In this document: piece after piece, positions 34,020 through 42,702 of the stretch | Layout of the letters: each line of letters begins with the position of its first letter | Position numbering within the stretch: the stretch's first letter is position 1 | Source of the DNA: Actinomadura hallensis | GTDB taxonomy: Bacteria; Actinomycetota; Actinomycetes; Streptosporangiales; Streptosporangiaceae | Assembly: GCF_006716765.1 (NCBI RefSeq) | Contig: NZ_VFPO01000001.1 | Coordinates: forward strand, 930,001 to 994,000 | Direction: 5' to 3' | Length of the DNA stretch: 64,000 nt | Made by a program: the position numbers and the translations under genes | The notes under the pieces: model-generated | Told to the model about the DNA's origin: nothing | The model's input: only the letters and a program-made list of their open reading frames with translations | The model's database searches: none

Positions 34020-35279
34020 GTGCCCCCAGTACCGAAGCCGCGGGGCGAGGTGACCCGCGGCACGACCGCCCCCAATCGCCTCCGCCGCGTCGACCGCTGG
34101 ATAGCGGCCACCCAGGCCGGGGCGCTGCGCGCGGCGCCGCGCCTTGAGCGGCCGCCGACCCCGCCGCGTCCCCCGGCCGCGCGGCGTCCCTCCACCCCGC
34201 AGGGCTCGGCCGGCCCGCCCGGGTCGCCGGCGCCGCCGCGCCGTGCACCACCGCGCACTCCGCCGCCCCGCCGCGTTCCTCCGGACGACCCGGACCCCTG
34301 CCCCCTGGCCGTCGACCTCGGCTACGGCGCGTCCCCCGTCACGACGTTCGAGCTCTACACCCGCCTCCGAGCCGTGTCCCCCCGCCTAGAGGTCATCGGC
34401 ATCGAGATAGACCCGGACAGGGTCGCTGCAGGGCAGGCCCTCCTCGCCGCCCTCAGGGCGTCCAACGGAGTCCGTCCCTCCAATGGGATCCGCTCCTCCA
34501 TGAGGGAACGCGCCCCCAAAGGAGTGCACGCGTTCAAAGGAGAGCCCGCCCTCAAAGGGCGCCCCGCCTTCAAAGGGCAGAGCGTCCGCGAAGGAGAGCT
34601 CGCCGCCGGTGGTCACCGCCCCCGCAAAGGAGACTCCGCCTTCAGAGACGCCGCCTTCAAAGGAGACGCGGCCTTCAAAGGAGATGCATCCTGCCGGGGG
34701 CTCGGCGACTCCAAAAGAGAGCCCGGCTCACCCGACCCGTACCAGGGGTTGTCGTTCCGGTACGGCGGGTTCGAGTTGCCGGTCGGGCGGCCGCCCGTGC
34801 TCATAAGGGCGTTCAACGTCCTGCGCCAGTACGACGAGGCGGCGGCGTGGCGGGCGTGGGAGGAGCTGTGCGGGCGGCTCGACCCGTCCGGCGTCCTCGT
34901 GGAGGGGACGTGCGACGAGATAGGGCGCCGCGCGGTCTGGGTGACGCTCGGCCCGGGCGGCCCGCGGACGATAACGTTCGCGGCGCATCTGCCGACGCTC
35001 GGCCGCCCGTCCGAGCTGGCCGAGCGGCTGCCGAAGACCCTGATCCACCGGAACGTCCCGGGGGAGCCCGTGCACGGCCTCCTCGCGGCGTTCGACCGCA
35101 CCTGGGCGGCGGCCGCGCCGCACTCGGTGTTCGGGCCCCGTGCCCGGTGGATCGAGGCGGTGCGGCTGCTGTCCGCGACCCATCCCGTCCTGACGCGCCC
35201 GCCGTACGGGGGCCGGGGCCGCTGGCGCCTCGGCGAGGTCACCCTCCCCTGGGAGGCGGTCGCGCCGCCGGGCGGGTGA
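34020..35279 (+). CDS. SAM-methyltransferase-like protein with large repeat insertion
   Basis: A protein of 419 aa from GTG. Residues 1-95 are Pro/Arg-rich and disordered. LAVDLGYGASPVTTFELY and VIGIEIDPDRV look like SAM motifs I and II. Then about 90 residues of FKG-type repeats (34458-34732) intervene before GLSFRYGGFELP and VLIRAFNVLRQYD, which continue the fold (motif IV region). CDEIGRRAVWVTL and a C-terminal domain follow. The fold assignment is by eye; the substrate is unknown and the glycine-rich loop is atypical. Confidence 0.6.
   Translation: MPPVPKPRGEVTRGTTAPNRLRRVDRWIAATQAGALRAAPRLERPPTPPRPPAARRPSTPQGSAGPPGSPAPPRRAPPRTPPPRRVPPDDPDPCPLAVDLGYGASPVTTFELYTRLRAVSPRLEVIGIEIDPDRVAAGQALLAALRASNGVRPSNGIRSSMRERAPKGVHAFKGEPALKGRPAFKGQSVREGELAAGGHRPRKGDSAFRDAAFKGDAAFKGDASCRGLGDSKREPGSPDPYQGLSFRYGGFELPVGRPPVLIRAFNVLRQYDEAAAWRAWEELCGRLDPSGVLVEGTCDEIGRRAVWVTLGPGGPRTITFAAHLPTLGRPSELAERLPKTLIHRNVPGEPVHGLLAAFDRTWAAAAPHSVFGPRARWIEAVRLLSATHPVLTRPPYGGRGRWRLGEVTLPWEAVAPPGG
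34458..34732 (+). repeat. In-frame 18-bp repeat array inside the methyltransferase-like gene
   Basis: Units such as AAAGGAGACGCGGCCTTC recur, coding F-K-G-D-A-A and variants (EPAL, RPAF, QSVR). At least eight degenerate units are seen. Flanked by folded sequence on both sides. Confidence 0.75.
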
Positions 35280-35291
35280 GCCGCTACCCGC

Positions 35292-36059
35292 TCACCCGCG
35301 GTCCTCGCGGTGAAGCTTGTACGGGGCGGCCTGGACGCGCGGCTGGACGTCGATCCGGTCGATGTTGACGTGCGGCGGCCGGGTGACGGCCCAGGCCACG
35401 CAGTCGGCGATGTCCTCGGCGACCAGCGGCTCCGGGACGCCCTCGTACGGCTTGGCGGCCTTCTCCTCGTCCCCGCGGAACCGGACCAGCGAGAACTCCT
35501 CCGTCTTCACCAGCCCCGGCGCGATCTCGGTGACGCGGACGGGCTCGGCGACCAGTTCGAGCCGCAGCACCTCGTTCACCGCGTACGCGGCGTGCTTGGC
35601 CGCGTTGTAGCCGGCGCCGCCCTCGTACGGGTAGTGCGCGGCGAGCGAGGTGACGTTGACGACGTGCCCGGCGCCGCTGTCGATCAGCTTGGGCAGCAGC
35701 GCCTTCGTGACGCGCACGAGCCCGAGGACGTTGATGTCGTACATCCGCTGCCAGTCGTCCAGGTCGGCGTCGGCGACGGGGTCGAGGCCGAGGGCGCCGC
35801 CCGCGTTGTTGACGAGGACGTGGCAGCCGTCGAGCGCGGCGGCGAGGGCGTCGACCGACTCCTGCGACGTCACGTCGAGGGTGATCGGGACGACCCTCCC
35901 GGCGTCCGGCCCGCCTTCGGCGATCTCCTTGGCGAGGGCGTCCAGGCGGTCCCGGCGCCGTGCGGCGAGCACGACGTCGAACCCCTCCGCCGCCAGGCGC
36001 CTGGCCGTGGCGGCCCCGATTCCGCTGCTTGCTCCGGTCACTACCGCGGTCTTACGCAT
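35292..36059 (-). CDS. SDR-family oxidoreductase (Rv0484c-like)
   Basis: A protein of 255 aa, classical short-chain dehydrogenase: TGASSGIGAATAR cofactor loop, NNAGG, Ser in NVTSLAAHYPYEG and Y-N-A-A-K active-site motif. ARRRDRL after strand 2 favours NADPH. ATG 36059 gives the canonical N-terminus; an ATG at 36074 adds five residues. It is divergent from mshA, the same order as Rv0484c and Rv0486. Confidence 0.88.
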   Translation of the reverse strand: MRKTAVVTGASSGIGAATARRLAAEGFDVVLAARRRDRLDALAKEIAEGGPDAGRVVPITLDVTSQESVDALAAALDGCHVLVNNAGGALGLDPVADADLDDWQRMYDINVLGLVRVTKALLPKLIDSGAGHVVNVTSLAAHYPYEGGAGYNAAKHAAYAVNEVLRLELVAEPVRVTEIAPGLVKTEEFSLVRFRGDEEKAAKPYEGVPEPLVAEDIADCVAWAVTRPPHVNIDRIDVQPRVQAAPYKLHREDRG

Positions 36060-36167
36060 GGCTCCAGTCAACACCGGGTGGCAAGCGCGGAACGGGCGGG
36101 TCTCCGGTGAGCCCGGTCACTGTGGCGCGGTGACGATGGGCCCGTGATGATCGGCCCCCTTGCCGAG

Positions 36168-36193
36168 GGAACACCGAATGCGCTCGGTAGGTT
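36168..36193 (+). promoter_or_regulatory. SigR-type promoter of mshA
   Basis: GGAAC (36168-36172), an exact 18-bp spacer, then GTT (36191-36193). This is the SigR/SigH consensus GGAA(T/C)-N18-GTT. The ATG/GTG start of mshA is 23 bp further on. Confidence 0.65.
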
Positions 36194-36202
36194 GCACTAC
36201 CG
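36185..36202. promoter_or_regulatory. Inverted repeat at the mshA -10 and transcription start
   Basis: CGGTAG-gttgca-CTACCG, 6-bp arms, overlapping the SigR -10 GTT and ending at the GGAGGTGAT ribosome site (36202-36210). Possible operator or short leader hairpin. Confidence 0.4.
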
Positions 36203-36215
36203 GAGGTGATGTCCG

Positions 36216-37538
36216 GTGTCGCGTCGTATCAACCGGGTTGCGACGGTCAGTGTTCATACTTCCCCTCTTGATCAACCAGGTACCGGCGACGCGGGCGGGA
36301 TGAACGTCTACATCGTCGAGGTGGCCAAGCGCCTCGCCGCCCGGGGCGTCGAGGTCGACATCTTCACCCGCGCCACCTGCCGGGCGATGCCCCCGGTCAT
36401 CGAGCTCGCGCCGGGCGTCCTCGTCCGGAACGTCGTCGCCGGCCCCTTCGAGGAACTGGACAAGACCGAGCTTCCGCGGCACCTGTGCGGCTTCACCTCC
36501 GGCATCCTGCGCGTCGAGGCGGCGCACGACCCGGGCCACTACGACCTCCTCCACACCCACTACTGGCTGTCCGGTCAGGCCGGCTGGGCGGCCAAGCAGC
36601 GGTGGGGCGTTCCGCTCGTCCACTCCATGCACACCATGGCCAAGGTGAAGAACGCGGCCCTCGCGGAGGGCGACAAGGCCGAGCCGGTCGAACGCGTCCT
36701 CGGCGAGGAACAGGTCGTGGCGTCGTCCGACCAGCTCATCGCCAACACCGACAAAGAGGCCCGCGAACTCGTCGAGCTGTACGGCGCCGACCCGGCGCGC
36801 GTCGCGACCGTCAGCCCCGGCGTCGACCTGTCGCTCTTCCGCCCGGAGTCGCCGCTCCTCGCGCGCGGCGCCGGGCTCCTCCCGCACCGCACCGGACCCG
36901 CCCGCCGCCGCCTCGGCCTGCCCCGCGACGCGTACGTCCTGCTGTTCGTCGGCCGCATCCAGCCGCTCAAGGCGCCCGACGTGCTGCTGCGCGCGGTCGC
37001 CCGCATGCTCGACGACGACCCGGCGCTGCGCGCGAAGCTCGTCGTCGCCGTCGTGGGCGGCCCGAGCGGTTCCGGACGGTGCCGCCCCGAGGGCCTGCAG
37101 AACCTCGCCGCCGAACTCGGCATCACCGACGTGATGCGCTTCGAGCCGCCGAGCCCGCAGGAGGAGCTGGCCGACTGGTACCGGGCCGCGGACGTCACCG
37201 TCGTCCCGTCCCACAGCGAGTCGTTCGGGCTGGTGGCCGTCGAGTCGCAGGCGTGCGGGACGCCCGTCGTCGCGTCCCGCGTCGGGGGCCTCTGCACCGC
37301 CGTCGCCGACGGCGAGTCCGGCGTCCTGATCCCCGGTCACGACCCCGCCGACTACGCCGCCGTCCTGCGCCGCCTGTACGCGGAGCCGGGCCTGCACGCC
37401 CGCCTCGCCCGCGGTGCGGTCCGGCACGGCCAGAGCTTCGGGTGGGACGCGACCGTCGACGACCTCCTCGAGGTGTATACCGGAGCCATGTCCATTCCAG
37501 CCGTGCGGGTCGCCGCGCCCGCGGAGGTGTCAGCGTGA
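36216..37538 (+). CDS. mshA: D-inositol-3-phosphate glycosyltransferase (mycothiol biosynthesis)
   Basis: A protein of 440 aa, GT-B fold family GT4. [15 protein letters not shown] is the MshA N-terminal donor loop; the C-terminal E-x7-E region is [19 protein letters not shown]. It joins UDP-GlcNAc to inositol-3-phosphate, the first step of mycothiol synthesis in the cytoplasm. GTG 36216 has GGAGGTGAT upstream. Followed within 20 bp by the YbjN gene; a SigR-type promoter precedes it, linking mycothiol supply to thiol stress. Confidence 0.95.
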   Translation: MSRRINRVATVSVHTSPLDQPGTGDAGGMNVYIVEVAKRLAARGVEVDIFTRATCRAMPPVIELAPGVLVRNVVAGPFEELDKTELPRHLCGFTSGILRVEAAHDPGHYDLLHTHYWLSGQAGWAAKQRWGVPLVHSMHTMAKVKNAALAEGDKAEPVERVLGEEQVVASSDQLIANTDKEARELVELYGADPARVATVSPGVDLSLFRPESPLLARGAGLLPHRTGPARRRLGLPRDAYVLLFVGRIQPLKAPDVLLRAVARMLDDDPALRAKLVVAVVGGPSGSGRCRPEGLQNLAAELGITDVMRFEPPSPQEELADWYRAADVTVVPSHSESFGLVAVESQACGTPVVASRVGGLCTAVADGESGVLIPGHDPADYAAVLRRLYAEPGLHARLARGAVRHGQSFGWDATVDDLLEVYTGAMSIPAVRVAAPAEVSA

Positions 37539-37557
37539 ACCGAACCGGGGGGCGCGG

Positions 37558-38070
37558 ATGAATCCCGTCGAGACGATCAGGGAGACGCTGAAGGCCGCGG
37601 AGCTGGAGTTCGAGGAACCGCGCGAGGACGCGTTCTTCGTCAAGCTCCCGGGGCAGCAGAAGCTCGCCACCATGACGTGGCTCATCGTCGGAGAGCACAG
37701 CCTGCACGTCGAGGCGTTCTTCTGCCGCCGCCCCGACGAGAACCACGCCGAGTTCTACCGCTTCCTCCTGGAGAAGAACGGCCACATGTACGGGGTCGCC
37801 TTCGCCTTGGACGAGGTCGGTGACGTCCATCTCGTCGGCAAGGTCCCCCTGCAGTCCGTGACGCCGGACGAGATCGACCGCCTCCTCGGCTGCGTGCTCA
37901 CCTACTCCGACGAGAACTTCAACAAGGCGCTCGAACGCGGCTTCAAGACGTCCATCCAGCGGGAGTGGGACTGGCGCGTCAAGCGCGGGGAGAGCCTCGC
38001 CAACCTCCGGGCATTCGCGTCCTTCGCCGACCCGGCCAACCGGGACCCCGCCGACGGCGATCGCGGCTGA
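37558..38070 (+). CDS. YbjN-domain protein (Rv0487-like)
   Basis: A protein of 170 aa, single YbjN domain resembling type III secretion chaperone folds ([42 protein letters not shown]). Position between mshA and gpm is conserved (Rv0487). ATG 37558. Role unknown. Confidence 0.85.
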   Translation: MNPVETIRETLKAAELEFEEPREDAFFVKLPGQQKLATMTWLIVGEHSLHVEAFFCRRPDENHAEFYRFLLEKNGHMYGVAFALDEVGDVHLVGKVPLQSVTPDEIDRLLGCVLTYSDENFNKALERGFKTSIQREWDWRVKRGESLANLRAFASFADPANRDPADGDRG

Positions 38071-38093
38071 CCGGGCCGATAGGCTTCGATGTC

Positions 38094-38969
38094 ATGGCGA
38101 CCCTGGTATTGCTCCGGCATGGCGAAAGCGTCTGGAACGCGGAAGGGCTGTTCACCGGGTGGGTGGACGTCGACCTGTCCGCGAAGGGCGAGAGTGAGGC
38201 GACCAAGGGCGGCGACCTGCTGCTCGACGCCGACATCACCCCCGACGTGGTGCACACCTCCCTGCTGAAGCGGGCCATCCGCACCGCCAACATCGCCCTG
38301 GACGTGGCGGACCTCCTCTGGATCCCCGTCCACCGCTCCTGGCGTCTCAACGAGCGCCACTACGGCGCCCTCCAGGGCAAGAACAAGGCCCAGACCCGCG
38401 AGGAGTTCGGCGAAGAGCAGTTCATGATCTGGCGCCGCTCCTACGACACGCCACCGCCGCCCATCAAGGACGACGACCCGCTGTCCCAGGTCAACGACCT
38501 CCGCTACGCCGAGCTGCCCTCCGAGCTGATTCCGCGCACGGAGTGCCTCGCCGACGTCGTCGACCGCCTCCTGCCCTACTGGTACGACGCGATCGTCCCC
38601 GACCTGGCGGTGGGCAAGACCGTCCTGGTCGCCGCGCACGGCAACTCGCTGCGCGCCCTGGTGAAGCACCTGGACGACATCTCCGACGAGGACATCGTGG
38701 GGCTGAACATCCCCACGGGCATCCCCCTCGTCTACGAGCTGGACGACGACTTCACGCCGCTCAAGCGGGGCGGCGAGTACCTCGACCCGGCCGCCGCGAA
38801 GGCCGCCATCGAGGCCGTCAAGGCGCAGGGCGCCGGGCCGAAGGGCGCTCCCAAGGCCCCGGCTTCGCCCGAGGCTGCCAAGGACGCCAAGGCCAAGGAC
38901 AAGGCGAAGGACGCCAAGGCCAAGGACGAGGACAAGGGCAAGAAGACCAGGCGCGGCCGCCGCAAGTGA
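38094..38969 (+). CDS. gpmA: 2,3-bisphosphoglycerate-dependent phosphoglycerate mutase
   Basis: A protein of 291 aa: residues 1-248 are a full dPGM with catalytic His9 in [22 protein letters not shown] and [13 protein letters not shown]. It interconverts 3- and 2-phosphoglycerate in glycolysis. The last 40 residues are an added Lys/Ala/Asp tail (repeats of KAKDKAKD) not needed for the fold. Followed by a strong terminator. Rv0489 equivalent. Confidence 0.93.
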   Translation: MATLVLLRHGESVWNAEGLFTGWVDVDLSAKGESEATKGGDLLLDADITPDVVHTSLLKRAIRTANIALDVADLLWIPVHRSWRLNERHYGALQGKNKAQTREEFGEEQFMIWRRSYDTPPPPIKDDDPLSQVNDLRYAELPSELIPRTECLADVVDRLLPYWYDAIVPDLAVGKTVLVAAHGNSLRALVKHLDDISDEDIVGLNIPTGIPLVYELDDDFTPLKRGGEYLDPAAAKAAIEAVKAQGAGPKGAPKAPASPEAAKDAKAKDKAKDAKAKDEDKGKKTRRGRRK

Positions 38970-38974
38970 CACCG

Positions 38975-39010
38975 GGACCCGCCGTCCCTCCCGAACGTGA
39001 CGGCGGGTCC
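38975..39010 (+). terminator. Terminator after gpmA
   Basis: GGACCCGCCGTC (38975-38986) pairs perfectly with GACGGCGGGTCC (38999-39010); 12-nt loop. Starts 5 bp after the stop codon. Confidence 0.85.
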
Positions 39011-39060
39011 TCCACGCCTCGCCTCCGCCCTTCACCGACGTGCGCGGAACCCCGCGAGGA

Positions 39061-39129
39061 CAGAGTCGCGCCAGGGTGAAATCACGCGAGGGCGGAGTCA
39101 CGCCAGGGCCTGGGCGGAGTCACGCCAGG
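39061..39129. repeat. 22-bp GAGTCA repeat array between gpmA and a membrane gene
   Basis: GGCGGAGTCACGCCAGG occurs exactly at 39091-39107 and 39113-39129 (22-bp period), with degenerate copies to the left from 39061. The array runs into the 3' end of the minus-strand gene. Same period and GCGGAGTCA core as the array at 30641. Confidence 0.65.
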
Positions 39130-39569
39130 AACGCGTACAGGACTGCTCCGCCCACGGCCAGCAGTCCCAGGAACCCCAAGGGGCCGGTCGTCCACGCGCA
39201 TGCGCGTGCCTGCCCGTGGGTCGCGCCCGCCCGCACGAGGTCGCGCCGGATGTCCTGGTAGCCCCGCTCCCGGTCGGGGATGGGCATCAGCGCCACCGGC
39301 GCGAACGCCGCTCCCAGCACCAGTGCCGCCGCCCGGGCGGACGGTTCGCCGAACAGCAGGTACGCCCCCGCCGGCAGCGCGGCGAGCAGCAGGAGCCCGC
39401 CCGTGTAGGCGAGCACCGAGAGCAGCACCGCCTTGAACGCCACCGCCTTGCCGGTTCCGTCGCCCGCCGCGCGTATGAGCGGCGCCCAGATCCGCGTGAC
39501 GGCCCAGGTCTGGCTTTGGGCGGCCCAGAAGACGAGGACCAGCAGGATCAACATCCCCGCCGCCGCCAT
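39120..39569 (-). CDS. Small membrane protein of unknown function
   Basis: A protein of 149 aa with about four hydrophobic segments (residues 2-20, 45-70, 78-98, 128-148). ATG 39569 has GGGAG 8 nt upstream; GTG 39578 is an alternative. No family recognised. It sits where M. tuberculosis has the LysE-type Rv0488 nearby, but does not resemble it. Confidence 0.6.
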   Translation of the reverse strand: MAAAGMLILLVLVFWAAQSQTWAVTRIWAPLIRAAGDGTGKAVAFKAVLLSVLAYTGGLLLLAALPAGAYLLFGEPSARAAALVLGAAFAPVALMPIPDRERGYQDIRRDLVRAGATHGQARACAWTTGPLGFLGLLAVGGAVLYAFLA

Positions 39570-39687
39570 GCCGCCCACTCCCGCCGTTCGCCCGGATCTC
39601 CCTCCGTGGCGGCACCCTACAGGCGGTCGCCCCGCACGGCGCCACGGGCCGGACCGGGGCGGGTGACGGCCGGGCGACCGGGTGGGG

Positions 39688-40362
39688 TCAGGGCTCGTTG
39701 ATCTCTTCGGGACGCTGGCCGGTGACCAGGTAGACGACGTTCTCCGCCACGTGCACGGCGTGGTCGGCGAAGCGTTCGAAGTACCGGCCCGCGAGCGTGA
39801 TGTCGACGGCGGGCTCCACGCCGTGCTTCCACTTGGGGGACAGCAGGACGTCGAAGAGGCGGCGGTGGAGTCGGTCCATCTGGTCGTCGTCGGCGTCGAG
39901 TTCCAGGCCCATCTCGACGTCCCGGGACGCGATGACGCTGCCCGCCTTGGCGATCATTCGTTCGGCGATCTGGCCCATCTCCAGGACGGTGGCCTGCAGC
40001 TCGGGCGGGACCGCGGACTCGGGGTGCCGGCGGCGGGCGGTCTTGGCGATGTGGACGGCGAGGTCGCCCATGCGTTCGAGGTCGCCGCTCATCCGCAGCG
40101 TGGTGATGAGGGTGCGCAGGTCGCCCGCCACGGGCTGCTGCCGGGCCATGAGGTCGAAGACGATCCCCTCGATCTCGGCGTCGATCTTGTTGACGTGCTC
40201 GTCCCCGCTGATGACCTCCTCGGACAGCCGCAGGTCGGCGTCCAGGAGCGCGGTCACCGCGCGGGCCATCGCGGAGCGGACGAGGCGGGTCATCTCCACC
40301 AGCCTGTCGGCGAGGGAGTCGAGCTCCTCGTGGTAGGCGTCGCGCAATTCAGAATCCTTCAC
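39688..40362 (-). CDS. phoU: Phosphate-signalling regulator PhoU
   Basis: A protein of 224 aa made of two three-helix PhoU repeats. Metal-binding E/D-x-x-x-D motifs are visible (DLERMGDLAVHIAK; ERFADHAVHVAENVVYL). GTG at 40362 gives VKDSELRDAYHEEL, the family N-terminus. PhoU links the Pst transporter to the sensor kinase. Divergent from senX3 across a PHO box; in M. tuberculosis phoY2 is elsewhere. Confidence 0.93.
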   Translation of the reverse strand: MKDSELRDAYHEELDSLADRLVEMTRLVRSAMARAVTALLDADLRLSEEVISGDEHVNKIDAEIEGIVFDLMARQQPVAGDLRTLITTLRMSGDLERMGDLAVHIAKTARRRHPESAVPPELQATVLEMGQIAERMIAKAGSVIASRDVEMGLELDADDDQMDRLHRRLFDVLLSPKWKHGVEPAVDITLAGRYFERFADHAVHVAENVVYLVTGQRPEEINEP

Positions 40363-40458
40363 TACGAAGAGGGGCGAATCGGGCGGAGTTCGGGGTGGTT
40401 CCGGGGGCCGCCCGGGGCGTCCGGGCGTACTCGCCCACGCCACAGCCTGCCGTGCCGA

Positions 40459-40498
40459 CGTGAACGCGGCCGGATAAGAAGGTGAACTTTCGGGGAAC
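40459..40498. promoter_or_regulatory. PHO box between phoU and senX3
   Basis: Reading the minus strand, GTTCCCC and GTTCACC lie exactly 11 bp apart (plus-strand 40492-40498 and 40481-40487), and GTTCACG lies two 11-bp turns further (40459-40465). Direct repeats of GTTCACC on an 11-bp phase are the known PhoP/RegX3-type site. Confidence 0.65.
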
Positions 40499-40560
40499 GG
40501 GATCACCGTGACCAGGGCCGACGCGCCGGGAGGCTCCGCGGGCCGCTTACGATCCGAGAT

Positions 40561-41934
40561 GTGGAGGTCGAGATTATCGCGACCCTGACGGGGCTCGCCG
40601 GGCTCGCGATGGGGCTCGCGGCGGGATTGGCGGTGCGGGTGAGCGAGCGTGCCCAGCAGACGGTTCCGGCGGCGCCGGTCGGCGGCCTGCCGCCGGGGGT
40701 CGCCTCCGTCCTCAGCGTCCTGCGGTCGTCGGCGGTCGTGGTGGACGGCGAGGACCGCGTCCTGCGCGCCAGCTCCGCCGCGCGCGCGTACGGCCTGGTC
40801 AGCGGCGACCGGCTCGTGGTGGACGAGGTGCTGGCGATGGCGCGGCTCGTCCGGCGGGACGGGGAGATCCGCGAGACCGAGATCCAGGTCGGCCCGACGG
40901 GCGCGCGGAGCCGGGCCGACGGACGCTGGTTCGCGGTCCGGGTCGCCCCGCTCGGATCGCACGGGCTCGTGCTCGTCCTCGCCGAGGACCTCACCGACAT
41001 GCACCGCACCGAGGCGATCCGCCGCGACTTCGTGGCGAACGTCAGCCACGAGCTCAAGACGCCCGTGGGCGCGCTGTCGCTGCTCGCGGAGACGGTCGAG
41101 AACGCCGCCGACGACCCCGAGGCGGTCCGCCGGTTCGCGGGCCGGATGCAGTACGAGTCGGTGCGGCTCACGAACCTCGTCCAGGACCTGATGACGCTGT
41201 CGCGCGTGCAGGGCGCCGAACCGCTGCCCGACCTGCGGCCCGTCACGCTGGGCGACGTGACCGCCGAGGCGATGGAACGCTGCCAGTACAAGGCGGTCGC
41301 CAAGAACATCGAGCTGACGGCCGGAGGCGACGCGGGGCTGCGGGTACGCGGCGACCAGGAGCTCCTCGTCAGCGCCCTGCGGAACCTCATAGACAACGCC
41401 GTCGCCTACAGCCCGGAGAACACCCGGGTCGCCGTGTCGATCCGGCGGCGCGACGAGGACCACGTCGAGGTCAACGTCGCCGACCAGGGCATCGGCATCC
41501 CGGACGCCGAGGTCGGACGGATCTTCGAACGCTTCTACCGGGTCGACCCCGCCCGGTCCCGCCAGACCGGCGGCACCGGGCTCGGGCTCGCCATCGTCAA
41601 GCACGTCACCAGCAAGCACGGCGGGGACGTGACCGTGTGGAGCGAGGAGGGCCACGGGTCGACGTTCACGATCCGGCTGCCGCTGCTCGACGGCCGCGGC
41701 AGGCCCTTCCCCGGCGAAGAGCACGGGCGGGAAGAACGCGGCACACGCGAAGACCGAGGTACAGAAGAGCCGGGCACGCGCGAACAGCGGCGAACGCGCG
41801 AACAGCCTGAACAGCATGAACGGCACGGAAAGCACGAACAGACCGGGGGGACCGCGGACCCGAGCGACACGGATGCGAGCAAGAACGTGGATGTAGGGAA
41901 CAACACTCAGAACACCGCCCGGGAGGCACCGTGA
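40561..41934 (+). CDS. senX3: Phosphate-sensing histidine kinase SenX3/PhoR
   Basis: A protein of 457 aa: one N-terminal membrane helix, PAS-like domain, HisKA (FVANVSHELKTPVG, His163) and HATPase (NLIDNAVAYS, DQGIGIP, TGGTGLGLAIVKH). It phosphorylates RegX3 under phosphate limitation. About 75 extra C-terminal residues after the catalytic core are a Glu/Arg/Gly/Thr repeat tail (41720-41860). GTGA overlap with regX3. Confidence 0.95.
   Translation: MEVEIIATLTGLAGLAMGLAAGLAVRVSERAQQTVPAAPVGGLPPGVASVLSVLRSSAVVVDGEDRVLRASSAARAYGLVSGDRLVVDEVLAMARLVRRDGEIRETEIQVGPTGARSRADGRWFAVRVAPLGSHGLVLVLAEDLTDMHRTEAIRRDFVANVSHELKTPVGALSLLAETVENAADDPEAVRRFAGRMQYESVRLTNLVQDLMTLSRVQGAEPLPDLRPVTLGDVTAEAMERCQYKAVAKNIELTAGGDAGLRVRGDQELLVSALRNLIDNAVAYSPENTRVAVSIRRRDEDHVEVNVADQGIGIPDAEVGRIFERFYRVDPARSRQTGGTGLGLAIVKHVTSKHGGDVTVWSEEGHGSTFTIRLPLLDGRGRPFPGEEHGREERGTREDRGTEEPGTREQRRTREQPEQHERHGKHEQTGGTADPSDTDASKNVDVGNNTQNTAREAP
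41720..41860 (+). repeat. Degenerate 15-18-bp repeats coding the SenX3 tail
   Basis: Units such as CGCGAA-CAG-CGG-CGA-ACG and GGC-ACG-CGC-GAA-CAG code RGTRE, PGTRE, RRTRE and similar pentapeptides beyond the ATPase domain. Confidence 0.6.
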
Positions 41935-42611
41935 CCCGCGTGCTCGTCGTGGAAGACGAGGAGTCGTTCAGCGACGCACTGTCGTACAACCTCCGCAAGG
42001 AGGGCTTCGAGGTGGCCGTGGCCGCCACGGGGCCCGACGCGCTGGACATCTTCGAGCGCGACGGCGCCGACCTCGTCCTGCTCGACCTGATGCTTCCGGG
42101 GCTGCCCGGCACCGAGGTGTGCCGGGAACTGCGCGCCAAGTCCAGCGTCCCCGTCATCATGCTGACCGCCAAGGACAGCGAGGTCGACAAGGTCGTCGGC
42201 CTGGAGCTCGGCGCCGACGACTACGTCACCAAGCCGTTCTCGACGCGCGAGCTGATCGCGCGGATGCGCGCCGTCCTGCGCCGCCAGGGCGAGGTGGAGG
42301 AGGCGGAGCCCGCGACGCTGGAGGCCGGTCCCGTCCGGATGGACGTCGAGCGCCACATCGTCAGCGTCAGGGGAGAGCGCGTCCAGCTTCCGCTCAAGGA
42401 GTTCGACCTGCTGGAGGTGCTGCTGCGCAACGCCGGGCGCGTCCTGACCCGGATGCAGCTGATCGACCGCGTCTGGGGCGCCGACTACGTCGGGGACACG
42501 AAGACGCTGGACGTCCACATCAAGCGCCTTCGCGCCAAGATCGAGGAGGTGCCGTCCACGCCGCGCTACATCGTCACCGTCCGCGGCCTGGGATACAAGT
42601 TCGAGCCCTGA
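41931..42611 (+). CDS. regX3: OmpR-family response regulator RegX3/PhoP
   Basis: A protein of 226 aa: receiver domain with Asp52 (LVLLDLMLPG) and Lys in VTKPFS, then winged helix with recognition helix TKTLDVHIKRLRAKIEE. GTG at 41931, GGGAGG upstream, overlapping senX3. Activates phosphate-starvation genes; likely binds the PHO box at 40459-40498. Confidence 0.95.
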   Translation: MTRVLVVEDEESFSDALSYNLRKEGFEVAVAATGPDALDIFERDGADLVLLDLMLPGLPGTEVCRELRAKSSVPVIMLTAKDSEVDKVVGLELGADDYVTKPFSTRELIARMRAVLRRQGEVEEAEPATLEAGPVRMDVERHIVSVRGERVQLPLKEFDLLEVLLRNAGRVLTRMQLIDRVWGADYVGDTKTLDVHIKRLRAKIEEVPSTPRYIVTVRGLGYKFEP

Positions 42612-42642
42612 CGGGCCTGGGGGCAGGCCCCCAACACGCCAG

Positions 42643-42680
42643 AACGGCCCGTACGGCGGGAATGCCGTACGGGCCGTTCC
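42643..42680. terminator. Bidirectional terminator, regX3/lpqE-like
   Basis: 16-bp perfect stem (42643-42658 with 42665-42680) and 6-nt GGGAAT loop between two convergent genes; the strongest hairpin in the window. Confidence 0.9.
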
Positions 42681-42702
42681 GTGCGTGTTGCGTGGGGCCG
42701 GA

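Noticed and set aside
40363..41835. N-terminal extension of the phoU frame across senX3
   Set aside because: The PhoU family begins at GTG 40362; the extension is antisense to senX3 and has no family resemblance.
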